NCBI GenBank assembly: GCA_025602905.1
Contig: JAHLKI010000012.1
Coordinates: 558,001 to 622,000 of the forward strand
From: Phlyctochytrium arcticum
Taxonomy: Eukaryota; Chytridiomycota; Chytridiomycetes; Chytridiales; Chytridiaceae
Direction: 5' to 3'
DNA: 64,000 bases
The position numbers and the translations under genes are program-made. Each line of letters opens with the position of its first letter. The first letter of the stretch is position 1. Below the pieces are notes generated by a model. It had not been told where the DNA came from. It made no database searches and saw nothing but the letters and a program-made list of their open reading frames with translations. Below, piece after piece: positions 1 to 8,975 of the stretch.

Positions 1-2
1 TC

Positions 3-535
3 GAGGAAAAATTCGAAATCACCAAAGGCAATCTGCAGCGGGCAGAGCGAGGCCGGGGATTAGCACAGGAGGCCAACCATATCCTGCGAGCAGCGATGGC
101 TGGTAGTGACGAAAACTCACAATCCCAAGAGCTTCTTAACCAGTACCAAGACTAGGTTAAGATATTGGAGAAACAACTCGCCAATATCTCTCAGTTGCCC
201 ACACCAACCGGCCCCACCAACATTTTCGGTTTGTTAGGTAAGCTTTGAATTCGTTCGACTGGATAGCGTGAGACCGGCCTAGTTAATGTTCATTTGTAGG
301 TTATCAAGTCGAGGTGAAGGACGCAGGCGTCCATTTCTCATCGATATATGCGGCGGGGACGAATTACCCCGCCATATTCGCCGAAGCAGCCACAATCACG
401 TTGGTGGGCGGGTCAGGCAAATGCCTGCGCCAAATTGAAGCCATGCAAAGATTCTACGTTGACCAATTGGGGTCAGTCCCGGCGTTGTTAGCCGTGATGA
501 CCCTAGCAATCTTTGATTTTTCTTTAAATAAATGA
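3..535 (+). pseudogene. coiled-coil/LLG family, copy 1 (5' truncated by window, one in-frame stop)
   Basis: Exon 1 (from base 3) reads as a charged, probably coiled-coil stretch ending in PTPTGPT and FGLLG. A phase-1 intron lies at 238-299 (GTAAGC...TGTAG), and exon 2 (300-535) encodes about 78 residues ending in a hydrophobic helix with VPALLAVMT. A single in-frame TAG at 153-155 interrupts exon 1; the start lies outside the window. The layout matches copies at 4045-4439 and 4451-5328. I recognise no known family and assign no function. It could be a decayed copy or a gene with one recent nonsense change; copies 3 and 4 also carry one stop each. Confidence 0.5.
238..299 (+). repeat. family intron, copy 1 of 4
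   Basis: This 62-nt intron shares with those at 3651-3715, 4136-4200 and 5013-5077 the blocks GAATTCGTTC, ACTGGAT, GGCCT and TTCATTTGTAG. By eye, pairs are about 80-85 percent identical. All four are phase 1 and follow a Leu-Leu/Met-Gly codon series. Confidence 0.8.
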
Positions 536-2265
536 ATACATTTACCAAAACCATACAGGGAAAAGTCTGTTTTAAGGACTGTCCCAAATTTTTCCCCCTC
601 CGCTAAATGGTGCATCGTGGTAAGCCCGCGGGCATCAATGGCTCTTTCGTACTCGATTGTCTTGTCGCGCGTCGCCGAGCTGGCAGGAAGGAAGGGGTGG
701 TGGGGGATTGCTCCGGGTGTGGATGCGCGAGAGGACGAGGTGGTTGAGGATGTAGGCACAGCAGTATTTGCCCGCTTGAGAAAGGATTGCAGCGTGTGAG
801 CTCGCACGGGGGTTGGCATTGAAGGGTAAGGATTTGGATAGCAAGAGTGCGGAGGCGATCCGATCTTGCTGGCGTTTCTTCTTCGTCTCATAACTACCCT
901 CTTCAGGTCTGACGGCCAAGGAGCGGGCAATCCTGCCTTCGTCAATATCTCCTCCAATTTTTAAAAATATATGACTGGTCTAAAAGACTTTCCCCTACTA
1001 CTTACTGATTTTGAACTGATCACTAAAATGTTTTTGATTTGTGGGCGTAATTTATCAAGTTATTGCTCGTCCATGATTTCTGCATTTTTGTCTGTCCAGC
1101 TTTTTTGGTCCTATTTGGCTCAGTAGGCCTACCGTTGCCTGCTGCGCACTCCCCCGGTTACACGTGTCATTTCGAAACACCCACAGTATAGCATCATGGA
1201 CCGCCAGTTGCTCTAAACCACTGGCATTGCAAAAACGGTTCCTGCCACCATCGCGTATACCTCTCTCGCCTTTCTCAAGTTTTGCTGCGCTACTACCATC
1301 GCAAAACACAAATACCTTCCACCCACCATCTGGCCCTATCTATAGATAGACCCAGCCTTTCCGCTATCGGCAGCGCTTTAGTCATTTCACAGCCATACAT
1401 TGGTTCGACCGTGTTTGTGATTACCATCCCCGCTTCCTCTGGAAGCGCTCGTCGCCCAAATCGCACGAACTTTTATGACTGAGCAGTTGCTAGTGGACTG
1501 ATGGCCGGAGAAGGAGTCTTAACCCGCTCACCCTCACCTTGTCCTTGACGCATACTGTGAGGCTATCCCGGTCGCCAAAACGGGAATACATTGAATAGTA
1601 TCTCCAATACTATGCGCACTTACGCCGTCGAGGCGAGAATACTCGAATATACCATCACTCTAATTATATACTGTATGCCACATTACTTGAACTCTGCCTT
1701 CTTGTCGCCCGCACTGATGAGGAGTGGACGCCCCTACAAGGCAATTTTCGTGAAAACGGAAAAAGAACAACACAAATAAGTAACAACCGGGAACCGAATC
1801 ATACTCCGACATTAAAAAAACTGCCCAGGGAACATAGGACGCGCTATATGGAACGACACCAATAGGGGTTTCTCGAAAAAAAGAAAACATCGCCAACAAA
1901 GCACCCATCGAGAACTTGCTGCTTGGAGGCCGGAGAGATACCGCTTGAAGTTGTCGGTCGCAATCAAGTCCCAATTTATAACCACGCGAAGTCCTGCGTA
2001 GTGTTACAACGAAACTAGTCCCGAAAGCTTTGGAGGAGCTCAGCGACTCCATCAAAGAAGATGCGACACCCTCCTCACCAGCATCAAACTCTTCCATTGG
2101 TTGCCGCATTCTCCAAAATCTCAGGCACAAGTAAGAAACAATGAGGCCGAACAGCTTCCAAGAACAATATAAACAGTACTATATTGATGATGTATAAATA
2201 TTTAGAGCCCAAGAATCCGAGAACAACAATTTCCAAATCACACAAAAATGAATCGATTCTTTCTT
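536..2265. other. gene-poor stretch, no supportable gene
   Basis: About 1.7 kb separates family copy 1 from the small minus-strand gene. A minus-strand reading frame of 167 codons (957 to 454) overlaps the end of copy 1 and has no recognisable domain. Other frames here are short and of mixed composition. I see no tRNA, clear tandem repeat or transposon end. A decayed gene is possible but I cannot support one. Confidence 0.4.
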
Positions 2266-2859
2266 TTAGGCAAGCACCAAACCGTGAGCATATTGACACG
2301 GGAACGGTTCGTCGAACTCAATGCTGCATTCGTCGGAAGATTCGGTGAGTGTGCGCTGCCGTTTCTCGACAGAGGTGACCTCTCCGTCCTCCGCCTTGCG
2401 CTTCCCGTGGCGGCGCACGGCCAGTGCCGTTTCGCGGGAAACCTCCTCAAAGTAATGAAGACGGGCCTGCTTGGTGCGGTAGTACTTGGCGAAATCCGCC
2501 CAGCTGTCCATCTATAAAATAAAGCAAAACTTGTCGTTAGTACAAAGCCCGTGGGACGCTTCATGTAGAGTACGTACCATGATTTGCATCCATCGAACGG
2601 CCTTGTTGCGCAGCGGCCTCGGCCCGTACTTGTGGTAGTGGTCATGCAAACAAGCGATCGCGCAACACATAGTTTCGTGAACGGCCTCAGCCTTTCTGGC
2701 AAATAGCAGGTCCATGTCGATGCCCTCCAGAGTGGCCAGCGTTTCGAAAAGGGCGATCGCGTCGTCGTGATCAGACGCCCGGTGCTCAAAGTAATCTTTG
2801 AACTCCTCGAAAGAAAAAAAAAATTGCGGTAGGAAGTCGTCTGGGGTGGTGGTGGTCAA
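2266..2859 (-). CDS. hypothetical protein, 175 aa, two exons
   Basis: Exon 1 is 2859-2578 and exon 2 is 2511-2266. The 66-nt intron (2577-2512) starts GTACGT, carries a CTAAC branch-like site and ends TATAG, and the phase is 0. The predicted protein is acidic and aromatic at its N-terminus, has a helical middle region with Cys and His residues, and ends in a basic then acidic tail with an RKRR-like nuclear-localisation look. I do not recognise the family. A run of ten A on the + strand near 2813-2822 lies inside codons for consecutive Phe residues, so the frame there is prone to slippage or sequencing error. The ATG chosen is the first in frame; the open frame continues upstream towards the inverted family fragment at 2948-3135, so a longer 5' end is possible. 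Confidence 0.5.
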
Positions 2860-2947
2860 AGTCTTATTGATGTGAGGGGAGAACGGTTGAGATTGACGTG
2901 GTGTAAAATCGGTGGTGGGTCTCAGGAAATAGGCCGTATGAGTTCCT

Positions 2948-3135
2948 TGCGGTTTGGCAAATGAATTTCGTGGATAGCCTTGGAATCAAATTCGAGTTCC
3001 AGGTCCTGGTCCTGGTGCAGTATATGGTCTAGGCCGAGGCTGAAAGTCATCTTGGCTCAGATCTTGGCGTTTGGAGATTCTTTGAATCTCGTTGGAAGTC
3101 TGGATGAAATCTGTGATCCGGGGTTGAAGCCAGTC
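2948..3135 (-). pseudogene. coiled-coil/LLG family, inverted fragment (copy 5)
   Basis: Read on the minus strand, this stretch matches copy 4 around 4590-4760: a helical segment, then DDF, PRPRP, YTAPGPGPG and a SFAK motif, with close nucleotide identity over the PGPGPG-coding part. It supplies AGA (Arg) where copy 4 has the in-frame TGA at 4664, so the ancestral codon was probably Arg. The frame stops shortly after the PGPGPG motif, and the rest of the family architecture (LLG, intron, C-terminal domain) is absent. It is a broken duplicate in inverted orientation. Confidence 0.55.
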
Positions 3136-3559
3136 GACTGGTATTGCGTTGGAACTTCCTTCCGGGGGGCAGCCTAACGGCCTCTTTTATATACACGATC
3201 TGGGGAATTGCTGGGGATTGCGACTGACAGTTGATTGGTGACATGAGAGCTTGCGGTGGCTGTGCCAGGAGCCGCATTTGCATTCCAGCCGCCCTCCAAC
3301 CACGTTCCCACGCCGGCGAGACAGAATCCCTTGCATCTCCACACAATCTTCGTTCAAAACTGTCCACCGCATCCGCTTTAGACATATTCTCAGGTCAGTT
3401 TATTTATCCCGATCCATTATCCCCGCAATACAATGCTAAAAAAGATCGCTAGATCCAGCTGATTCAGAGTTGGTGAAGGCCCGCCGTGAGATCCACTCAA
3501 GCCACTGACGTGGAGATCACAAACTTTTTGATTTGGAAACATCCAATCAAGAGAAGGAA

Positions 3560-3740
3560 AGCGCCCAGTTGCTGCTCAAACCGAGGCATTAGAAACGAAT
3601 GAATAGTATTGGGAAAAGGCGCACGAATTTCAGGAACTGTTTTCTACTCGGTAAGTTTTGAATTCATTCTACTGCATACAGTCAGGCCGGCCTAACTTGA
3701 AATATTCATTTGTAGGCTATCAATTCCACAAATCCGTCTC
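3560..3740 (+). pseudogene. coiled-coil/LLG family, copy 2 remnant with family intron
   Basis: The family intron is present at 3651-3715, and the flanking bases encode a FLLG-like end before it and a Gly-Tyr-Gln start after it, as in copy 1. Upstream codons are helical but not cleanly open. Immediately after the GYQ codons the sequence becomes a Ty3/Gypsy RNase H fragment instead of the usual C-terminal domain. So this copy kept its intron and junction but lost exon 2 to a retroelement-derived sequence. Confidence 0.5.
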
Positions 3741-4025
3741 TTCTCCAAGTATGCGAGATGCGGAGATACGGTACCCAGTTGACGAACTGGAAATCATTCG
3801 CCCTCGTCAAAACGTTGAAGGCGAATCGACAGCTCCTATTGGGACGCCACTTTCATGCGTTCGTCGATCACAAGTCTCTGATCTATTTACAAGCATCAGC
3901 AGCATTTGAGCCGACGACAAGCGAACTGGGTCGGACTCCTTCAAGAACTTGACGTTGATATCAAGTATCTCCCTGGTGAATGGAATAAGGCGCGGCAACA
4001 CGATGCCGGTCACCAGGACAGCATC
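3722..4025 (+). pseudogene. Ty3/Gypsy retrotransposon RNase H fragment, frameshifted
   Basis: Three frames read in sequence give the typical RNase H end of a Ty3/Gypsy Pol: an AEIRYPVDELE segment, then KANRQLLLGRHFHAF with VDHKSLIYL, then LSRRQANWVGLLQE and a DVDIKYLPG motif. These correspond to the conserved ERNYP-type, YTDHKSL-type and IKYxPG-type motifs of the family. Two frameshifts are needed and no RT, integrase or LTR is nearby. It lies between family copies 2 and 3 and probably replaced part of one of them. Confidence 0.7.
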
Positions 4026-4044
4026 GGAGGCCCCAACACGGTTG

Positions 4045-4439
4045 TAGACATTGGGGAAGGAGCTCCCCAATGTCTCTGCTCTGCCAACACCGACCGGCAC
4101 TACACGAGAGTTAAAAGACATCTTTGCCTTGATGGGTAAGTTTTGAATTCGTTCTACTGGATTGGGGGAGACTGGCCTATATTGAAATATTCATTTGTAG
4201 GTTTCCGTGTTACGTTCAAAGTGGATGGACAAGTCCAGCTGGCATCCACATATGGGAGCAGGAAGGCTCCCACTCTGTTATTCACAGGTCTTACCAAAGG
4301 AACCGTTGCCGTGGTCGGGGGGTCCGGGAATTTATCTGCCCGGATCCGGGCCGCGGCCGTCCATTTTCTGGGAGAATGGAACGCGGTGCCGGCCTTTCTG
4401 GCCGTGATGACCATGGCATGTTTCGATGACATCACCTGA
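4045..4439 (+). pseudogene. coiled-coil/LLG family, copy 3
   Basis: After an in-frame TAG at 4045-4047, exon 1 runs through a short helical segment, LPTPTGTT and IFALMG to 4135. The phase-1 intron is 4136-4200 (GTAAGT...TTGTAG). Exon 2 (4201-4439) encodes about 79 residues with a GGSGN turn and a final VPAFLAVMT hydrophobic helix, aligning with copy 1 at roughly one residue in three. The 5' part of exon 1 appears replaced by the Ty3/Gypsy fragment. No start codon can be assigned. Function unknown. Confidence 0.5.
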
Positions 4440-4450
4440 CGCCATCCTTT

Positions 4451-5328
4451 GTGATTTTGGAGGGGGGTGGTCTGCATTTTCTCGTCGGCATTCATGAGAG
4501 ATTTGGCGAAGCGCATGAATGGCAGCGTCGGGCCCGCGAACTCGGAGCGCAACTCGAAGCTCAGAGTACGAAATTGAAATGGGTTGAGGAAAGTTGGGAA
4601 TTGGCACAAGAAGACGCAATTGACGTGCTGCGATTCCATTTGGACGACTTTCTGCCTCGGCCCTGACCATATACTGCACCAGGACCAGGACCTGGACCTG
4701 AAACTCAAATCCGATCCCAATACAATCCACGACATTCATTTGCCAAATTGCAAGGAATTGACTCTCCCAGCAAGACTAGTCACATGCTGGTCAAGCGCCT
4801 TAAGGAAGAGAAGAAAGTGGAATTATTCAAGCAAAGAATTTTAAGCATGCAGAGGCAGAATTCTATCAGCCGTCTAGAAAGGGAGGTGGAGGAATGGCAG
4901 CAGCGCGCCCGCCAATATGAGACGGACTCGGCAGTGTTGACCGAAAGGCTGATGATGGTCGAGGAATACTGGCTGGGCGAGGAGCCAGCCATGCCATCAT
5001 TCAATTTACTCGGTAAGCTATAAATTCGTTTTACTGGATAGGTTCAGACCGGCCTATTTTGAAATATTCATTTGTAGGCTATACAGCCGGGTATTGGCCG
5101 AGCGGCGAAGTCGTCCTGCGCTCGGTCCTTGCCGAGGAGGACGACCCGAGCCTGTTGTTCGCCACGCGCGACCTAGACTACAAAACAATGCGGCCGGAGG
5201 GCGGTCGCGAGTATGAAAAAGGCCGGATGCTGGCAGCCGCCAGATATTACGTGGAGGAAAAGGGGTCCCTGGCGGCCTTGATGGCTGGGATTACCCTGAT
5301 GTACTTCCAGCGAAACGTTGAGGCTTAA
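4451..5328 (+). pseudogene. coiled-coil/LLG family, copy 4 (most complete, one in-frame TGA)
   Basis: One frame runs from an ATG-like region near 4451 through two heptad-rich segments (roughly 4490-4640 and 4780-4960) separated by a Pro-rich PYTAPGPGPG linker, to NLLG at 5012. A phase-1 intron occupies 5013-5077. Exon 2 (5078-5328) encodes about 83 residues ending in LAALMAGIT. The only break is a TGA at 4664-4666 just before the PGPGPG linker; the inverted copy at 2948-3135 has AGA there. The stop codon TAA at 5326-5328 lies in the TTAA that borders the adjacent MITE, so the C-terminus may have been altered by that insertion. Unknown function; the architecture resembles a modular adaptor or effector only in a general sense. 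Confidence 0.5.
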
Positions 5329-5967
5329 CCCTCTGAGCCAAGAAGCCTAAATTTAGGTCAGAAAACGCTTAGCCAGTCAAAATTTCTTGATATTCTCAAA
5401 ACTTTTTTAATAACTTTTATGATTCTTGCATTGGAAATGTTGCCCCAAACGCTAGCTATCATCTCATACGCTCCTCAGTATTTTTCGTGGCTGTAGAGTC
5501 ACTCCACAGTTTTTATAGACCTGGGCGGACGCGTTTTCTATGCGTTTTGAATTAGGAAGAATTCGAAAAAAATTCAAATTCCAAAAGGTCGCGTTGCTAT
5601 ACATTTTCGAACGGCAAATGCGCAAACAAATATTAGCTACAAAAAGTATTCTGTGCTTATGGGATTGTTGCCCCGGTTCTTCTCTCTGACGCTGTATGGT
5701 TTCTAATGGGGTTAAAATTTTCAGTCTAAAGTATGTTTTGCCAGCCAGAGACCACATTTACCGCAAATTCGTGACAAAACAATGATAGCAAATACAATAT
5801 CTGAGCTTAGGAGCTGCCATATGACTTTTCTGCAAGCCCTTTTGATCCTGAATTGAAAATGTGCGAAAAAAACGATTGGGTAACCGTTAGAATTCCTTTC
5901 TGTGATGTTTTCAAAGAAAAATTTAGAAACCTAAATTGGTCGCTAAAACCATGGCTCAGAGGGTAAA
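5325..5967. mobile_element. probable non-autonomous piggyBac-type MITE
   Basis: The segment 5329-5963 (635 bp) begins CCCTCTGAGCCA and ends with its exact reverse complement TGGCTCAGAGGG. Further subterminal bases (around CTAAATT) are also partly inverted. The left end abuts TTAA (5325-5328) and the right end TAAA (5964-5967), consistent with a TTAA target duplication with one change. TTAA targets and termini starting CCC are hallmarks of the piggyBac superfamily. The interior is AT-rich with no transposase. It abuts the stop codon of family copy 4. Confidence 0.6.
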
Positions 5968-6510
5968 CCCTTTGGCGACCGATCACTTCCCCGGAACAAA
6001 GGCATATTCTGTGCCGATGACAGCTTGAAAAGAACGCTTAGAACTACCATCTCGGTCCATCTCCATCTGACTACAAGGACAGTATTGGATCTGTCTTCCC
6101 CAGAACGCGACTCAGTTGACCAAACTGAAGATTTATTTCCTGGCGCTCCTCCCTCACATATTCCTTTTCGCACTTCTGACTTTTCTCGTTTGTCGCATAT
6201 ATTCTTTGGCTGTTCTTTTGAAACAATTGGAATATCATCAGATCGGGTGTATAACTGGCCCAGATGTGTGAAATATTCCCACCCATAGCAAGTCTAAGCA
6301 GGATTCGCATCTGATGGTTGTATGGCTGTGCCGCCGATTGGCTGGGTGGCTGGCTGCTCCCAGCAATTCTGCCGAGCCGAAGTTGCTCGGTTTTTTGGGA
6401 CTTTGGCATTTTGCACGGCATTTAATCGCGAGGAATTAGCAGGAAACTTACGGGAATACCTGGGATTCACCAGGACGAGGAGACTAGGAACCAGAGAGAA
6501 AATAACAAGG
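5968..6510. promoter_or_regulatory. intergenic region upstream of the alpha/beta hydrolase
   Basis: About 540 bp with no convincing gene. The hydrolase reading frame extends upstream of 6511 to 6322, but the region contains pyrimidine-rich and A-rich promoter-like sequence, and the ATG at 6511 has an A at -3 in ACAAGGATGG. I therefore treat 5968-6510 as promoter and 5' UTR. Confidence 0.4.
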
Positions 6511-8548
6511 ATGGGCCAGCAGCAGCAGCAGGCAGTTTTGCCGGCATCGCCCGGCGTAGCGGTGGGAGCTACGGCATCAGGATCACCAGTACCACTTGTC
6601 AACCCAGAGTATACAAGCAGCACCTACCTACGCCGTCTGCTGGTACCGGTGAGGGACTGGGAGTTCTCTCTCAGCAATGTCGCTATGGGATGCATGATCC
6701 TCGTGGTCCTGCTCTACCTGCGCCAACGCTTCATCTTGGCCAAACCCATCAAGATCCATCATGCCCCGCGCACAATCTCCATCCGTCGCCGCAAGAAGCT
6801 TACCAAAGACGTCCGATGCATTTTGGAGGAACTCCCCCTCCACACTCTTGTCCGCCGCGAATGTCCTGCGCTCGCTGACCCCCTCAACAAACAAAACATC
6901 TACTCTCCCACTTTCTACCTTTGGAATGGTCACTTGCAGACCATCTATGCCGCCCTCTTTGGCGACTATGCCAAGCCTGCAGTCACTTTTGACCGAGAAC
7001 TCTTGTTTATGCCCGACGGCGGCAACATTGCCCTCGACTGGAATCCCGGGCCCCCAACCGAAAATGACCCAACCCCGATTGTCATTGTCCTCCACGGCTT
7101 GACGGGTGGATCCCATGAACGCTACGTCCAAGACATTATCGCCGAAGTGACGAAGATGGGCTATCGCTCTGTAGTGACAAACTTCCGCGGTTGTGCTGAT
7201 TCGACCGTGACATCGCAGCAATTGTACTCTGGAGCTTATACCGGTGATCTCAAGTTTGCCATTGATTATATTCACTCTAAATGTCCCGAGGCTCCCCTGT
7301 TTGGTGTGGGATTCTCTTTGGGTGCCAACGTTTTGACAAAGGTGAGTCCCAGGACCAGTCATCCGCAAATGAGGGCGAAGGCCGTTGGCCTAGATATTTT
7401 CTGGAGGGAAAATGGATTGGCGAGAGGGGCGCAAATTCCAACGAAGGCCGCCGCGCGAGCGACGGCGCTGAGTATGTAGGACAAAATCAAAAGGGCTCGT
7501 GCCGGCAAAGTATCTTGCCTTTGTCACATTGGGAGCAGATGTGTTGTCCCATGATATTGAGTGTTGGAAGGGAGAGTGTCTCAGATCACAATAAAGAAAG
7601 AAACTAACACAAGATGTCTTCTAGTTTGTAGGAGAGAGCGGAGATGATTGCCTGTTGATTGGTGCAGCGGCCTTGGCCAACCCATTTGACTTACTTTTAG
7701 GAACCCACGTCATGCACCGGACGTGGTTTGGCCGCAACATTTACAGCAAACGCATGACCGAAAACCTGCGTAACGTCTTTAAGCGGCACATGCACCAATT
7801 TACCAACTCGGAATGGCTAGACCTAAAGGGCGTCTTTTCCGCCAAATACATTTACGAATTCGACGACGCATTGACACGCCGCAATTTCAATTTCAGAACC
7901 GTGCATGAGTACTACCGGAAAGGGTCTAGTGCCCAATTTGTTCCCGACATTCGCCGACCCATGCTCCTCTTTTCCGCTATGGACGACCCAATCGCGACCA
8001 AAGCCAGTATTCCGTTTTTTGAAGTCAAAGAAAACCCGTACGTCTTACTCGCGACTACAGCCCACGGCGGACATATCGGGTGGTTTACGGGTCTGATCCC
8101 CAAACGAATGCACGCGAAACCCGTTGGTGAATTCATTCGGGCGATTGTGGAAGCACATCAGAGTTTGCCCAAAGAATCTAAACAGAGCCTCGTGTCGGCG
8201 GCGCATTTGCCGTTACCTCCTAGACGTGCCTCATTGATTAGTGCTCCGAGCCTGTCAGCTCCCGGGCCGGCCGGTACCCCTCAAGGCAAGAAGGCGAGCC
8301 CTGCTGCAGCTGCTTCTTCAAAGAAAACTGCACAAACGCCCACCACTACCTCGACGTCATCAGCTCCACTTCGCGCCCGCTCTTCTTCAAATGCACCCAC
8401 GACCACGACTCTTGACAAAAAACCAACCCAAACCCAATTCATGTACATGGCGCGTCTCCTCCCTAAAAGCCGTCTCATCATCCTCCTCATTGGTTTCGTG
8501 TTGGGCCTGGGTTCGCGCGGAAGTCGCAAATTCTTGAAGGGGATCTAA
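6511..8548 (+). CDS. membrane-anchored alpha/beta hydrolase, ABHD1/3-EHT1 family
   Basis: Exons are 6511-7341 and 7625-8548, with a 283-nt phase-0 intron (GTGAGT...TCTAG); the protein is 584 aa. Residues about 50-75 form one transmembrane helix. The hydrolase core follows, with the oxyanion-side motif VLHGLTGGS, the nucleophile elbow GFSLG (Ser269), an acid at Asp397/398 in SAMDDP and His427 in GGHIG. This is the AB-hydrolase family of yeast EHT1/EEB1/YMR210W and animal ABHD1/2/3, which make or cleave short acyl esters and lipids; the exact substrate is not visible. The family joins across the intron as LTK/FVGESGDD. A Ser/Thr/Ala-rich linker and a second short hydrophobic segment close to the C-terminus (MARLL...VLGLG) are unusual additions. 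An earlier in-frame ATG at 6322 is less likely. Confidence 0.88.
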
Positions 8549-8975
8549 TTGCCCCGCTCAGAGGTTGAGAGTTCACATCTTTTTATTTTTTAGGCATATC
8601 ACTTCATTTTTTTTATTTTTATATTCTGGGAACGGGTTGAGCGTTCCCCCCTGTACTCGCATATTATCTATACATGTATACCTTACACTTTTAATTGATC
8701 ATTTTTGACCTTGGCGTGCGACTTTGGGAAGTTGTGGTTGCTTTTTCTCAGAGAGTCTCTTTTTGACCATCCTGTGATCTTATCGGGTCCAGGGGAATTC
8801 GCAATCTTTGCATAGACACCAGGACTGTATCCATAACTGGACCTGAGATTTGAACGTTTGTGAAGTGTGGTTGGTATATTGGAAGAAAATGAAGTCTACC
8901 ATTCTCGGATTCTGATACAAATCATAAGCTGAGACATCTAAAACAGATGCATCTATGTACAAATATGACAAATAA
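8549..8975. other. 3' intergenic between convergent genes
   Basis: About 430 bp between the stop codons of the convergent hydrolase and DnaJ genes. T-rich runs just after 8576 look like a 3' UTR/polyadenylation zone. I see no gene or repeat in it. Confidence 0.4.

Noticed and set aside
454..957. 167-codon minus-strand frame overlapping family copy 1
   Set aside because: No domain, mixed composition, runs antisense into the conserved exon 2 of copy 1; an alternative frame through the same bases is equally open. Not supportable as a gene.
4140..4200. The four family introns as introner-type mobile introns
   Set aside because: All four sit at the same phase and position in paralogous genes, which is explained by descent; no copy was seen in an unrelated gene in this window.
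6628..7368. 246-codon frame on the minus strand opposite the alpha/beta hydrolase
   Set aside because: It mirrors a codon-biased, clearly conserved gene on the other strand and shows no domain.
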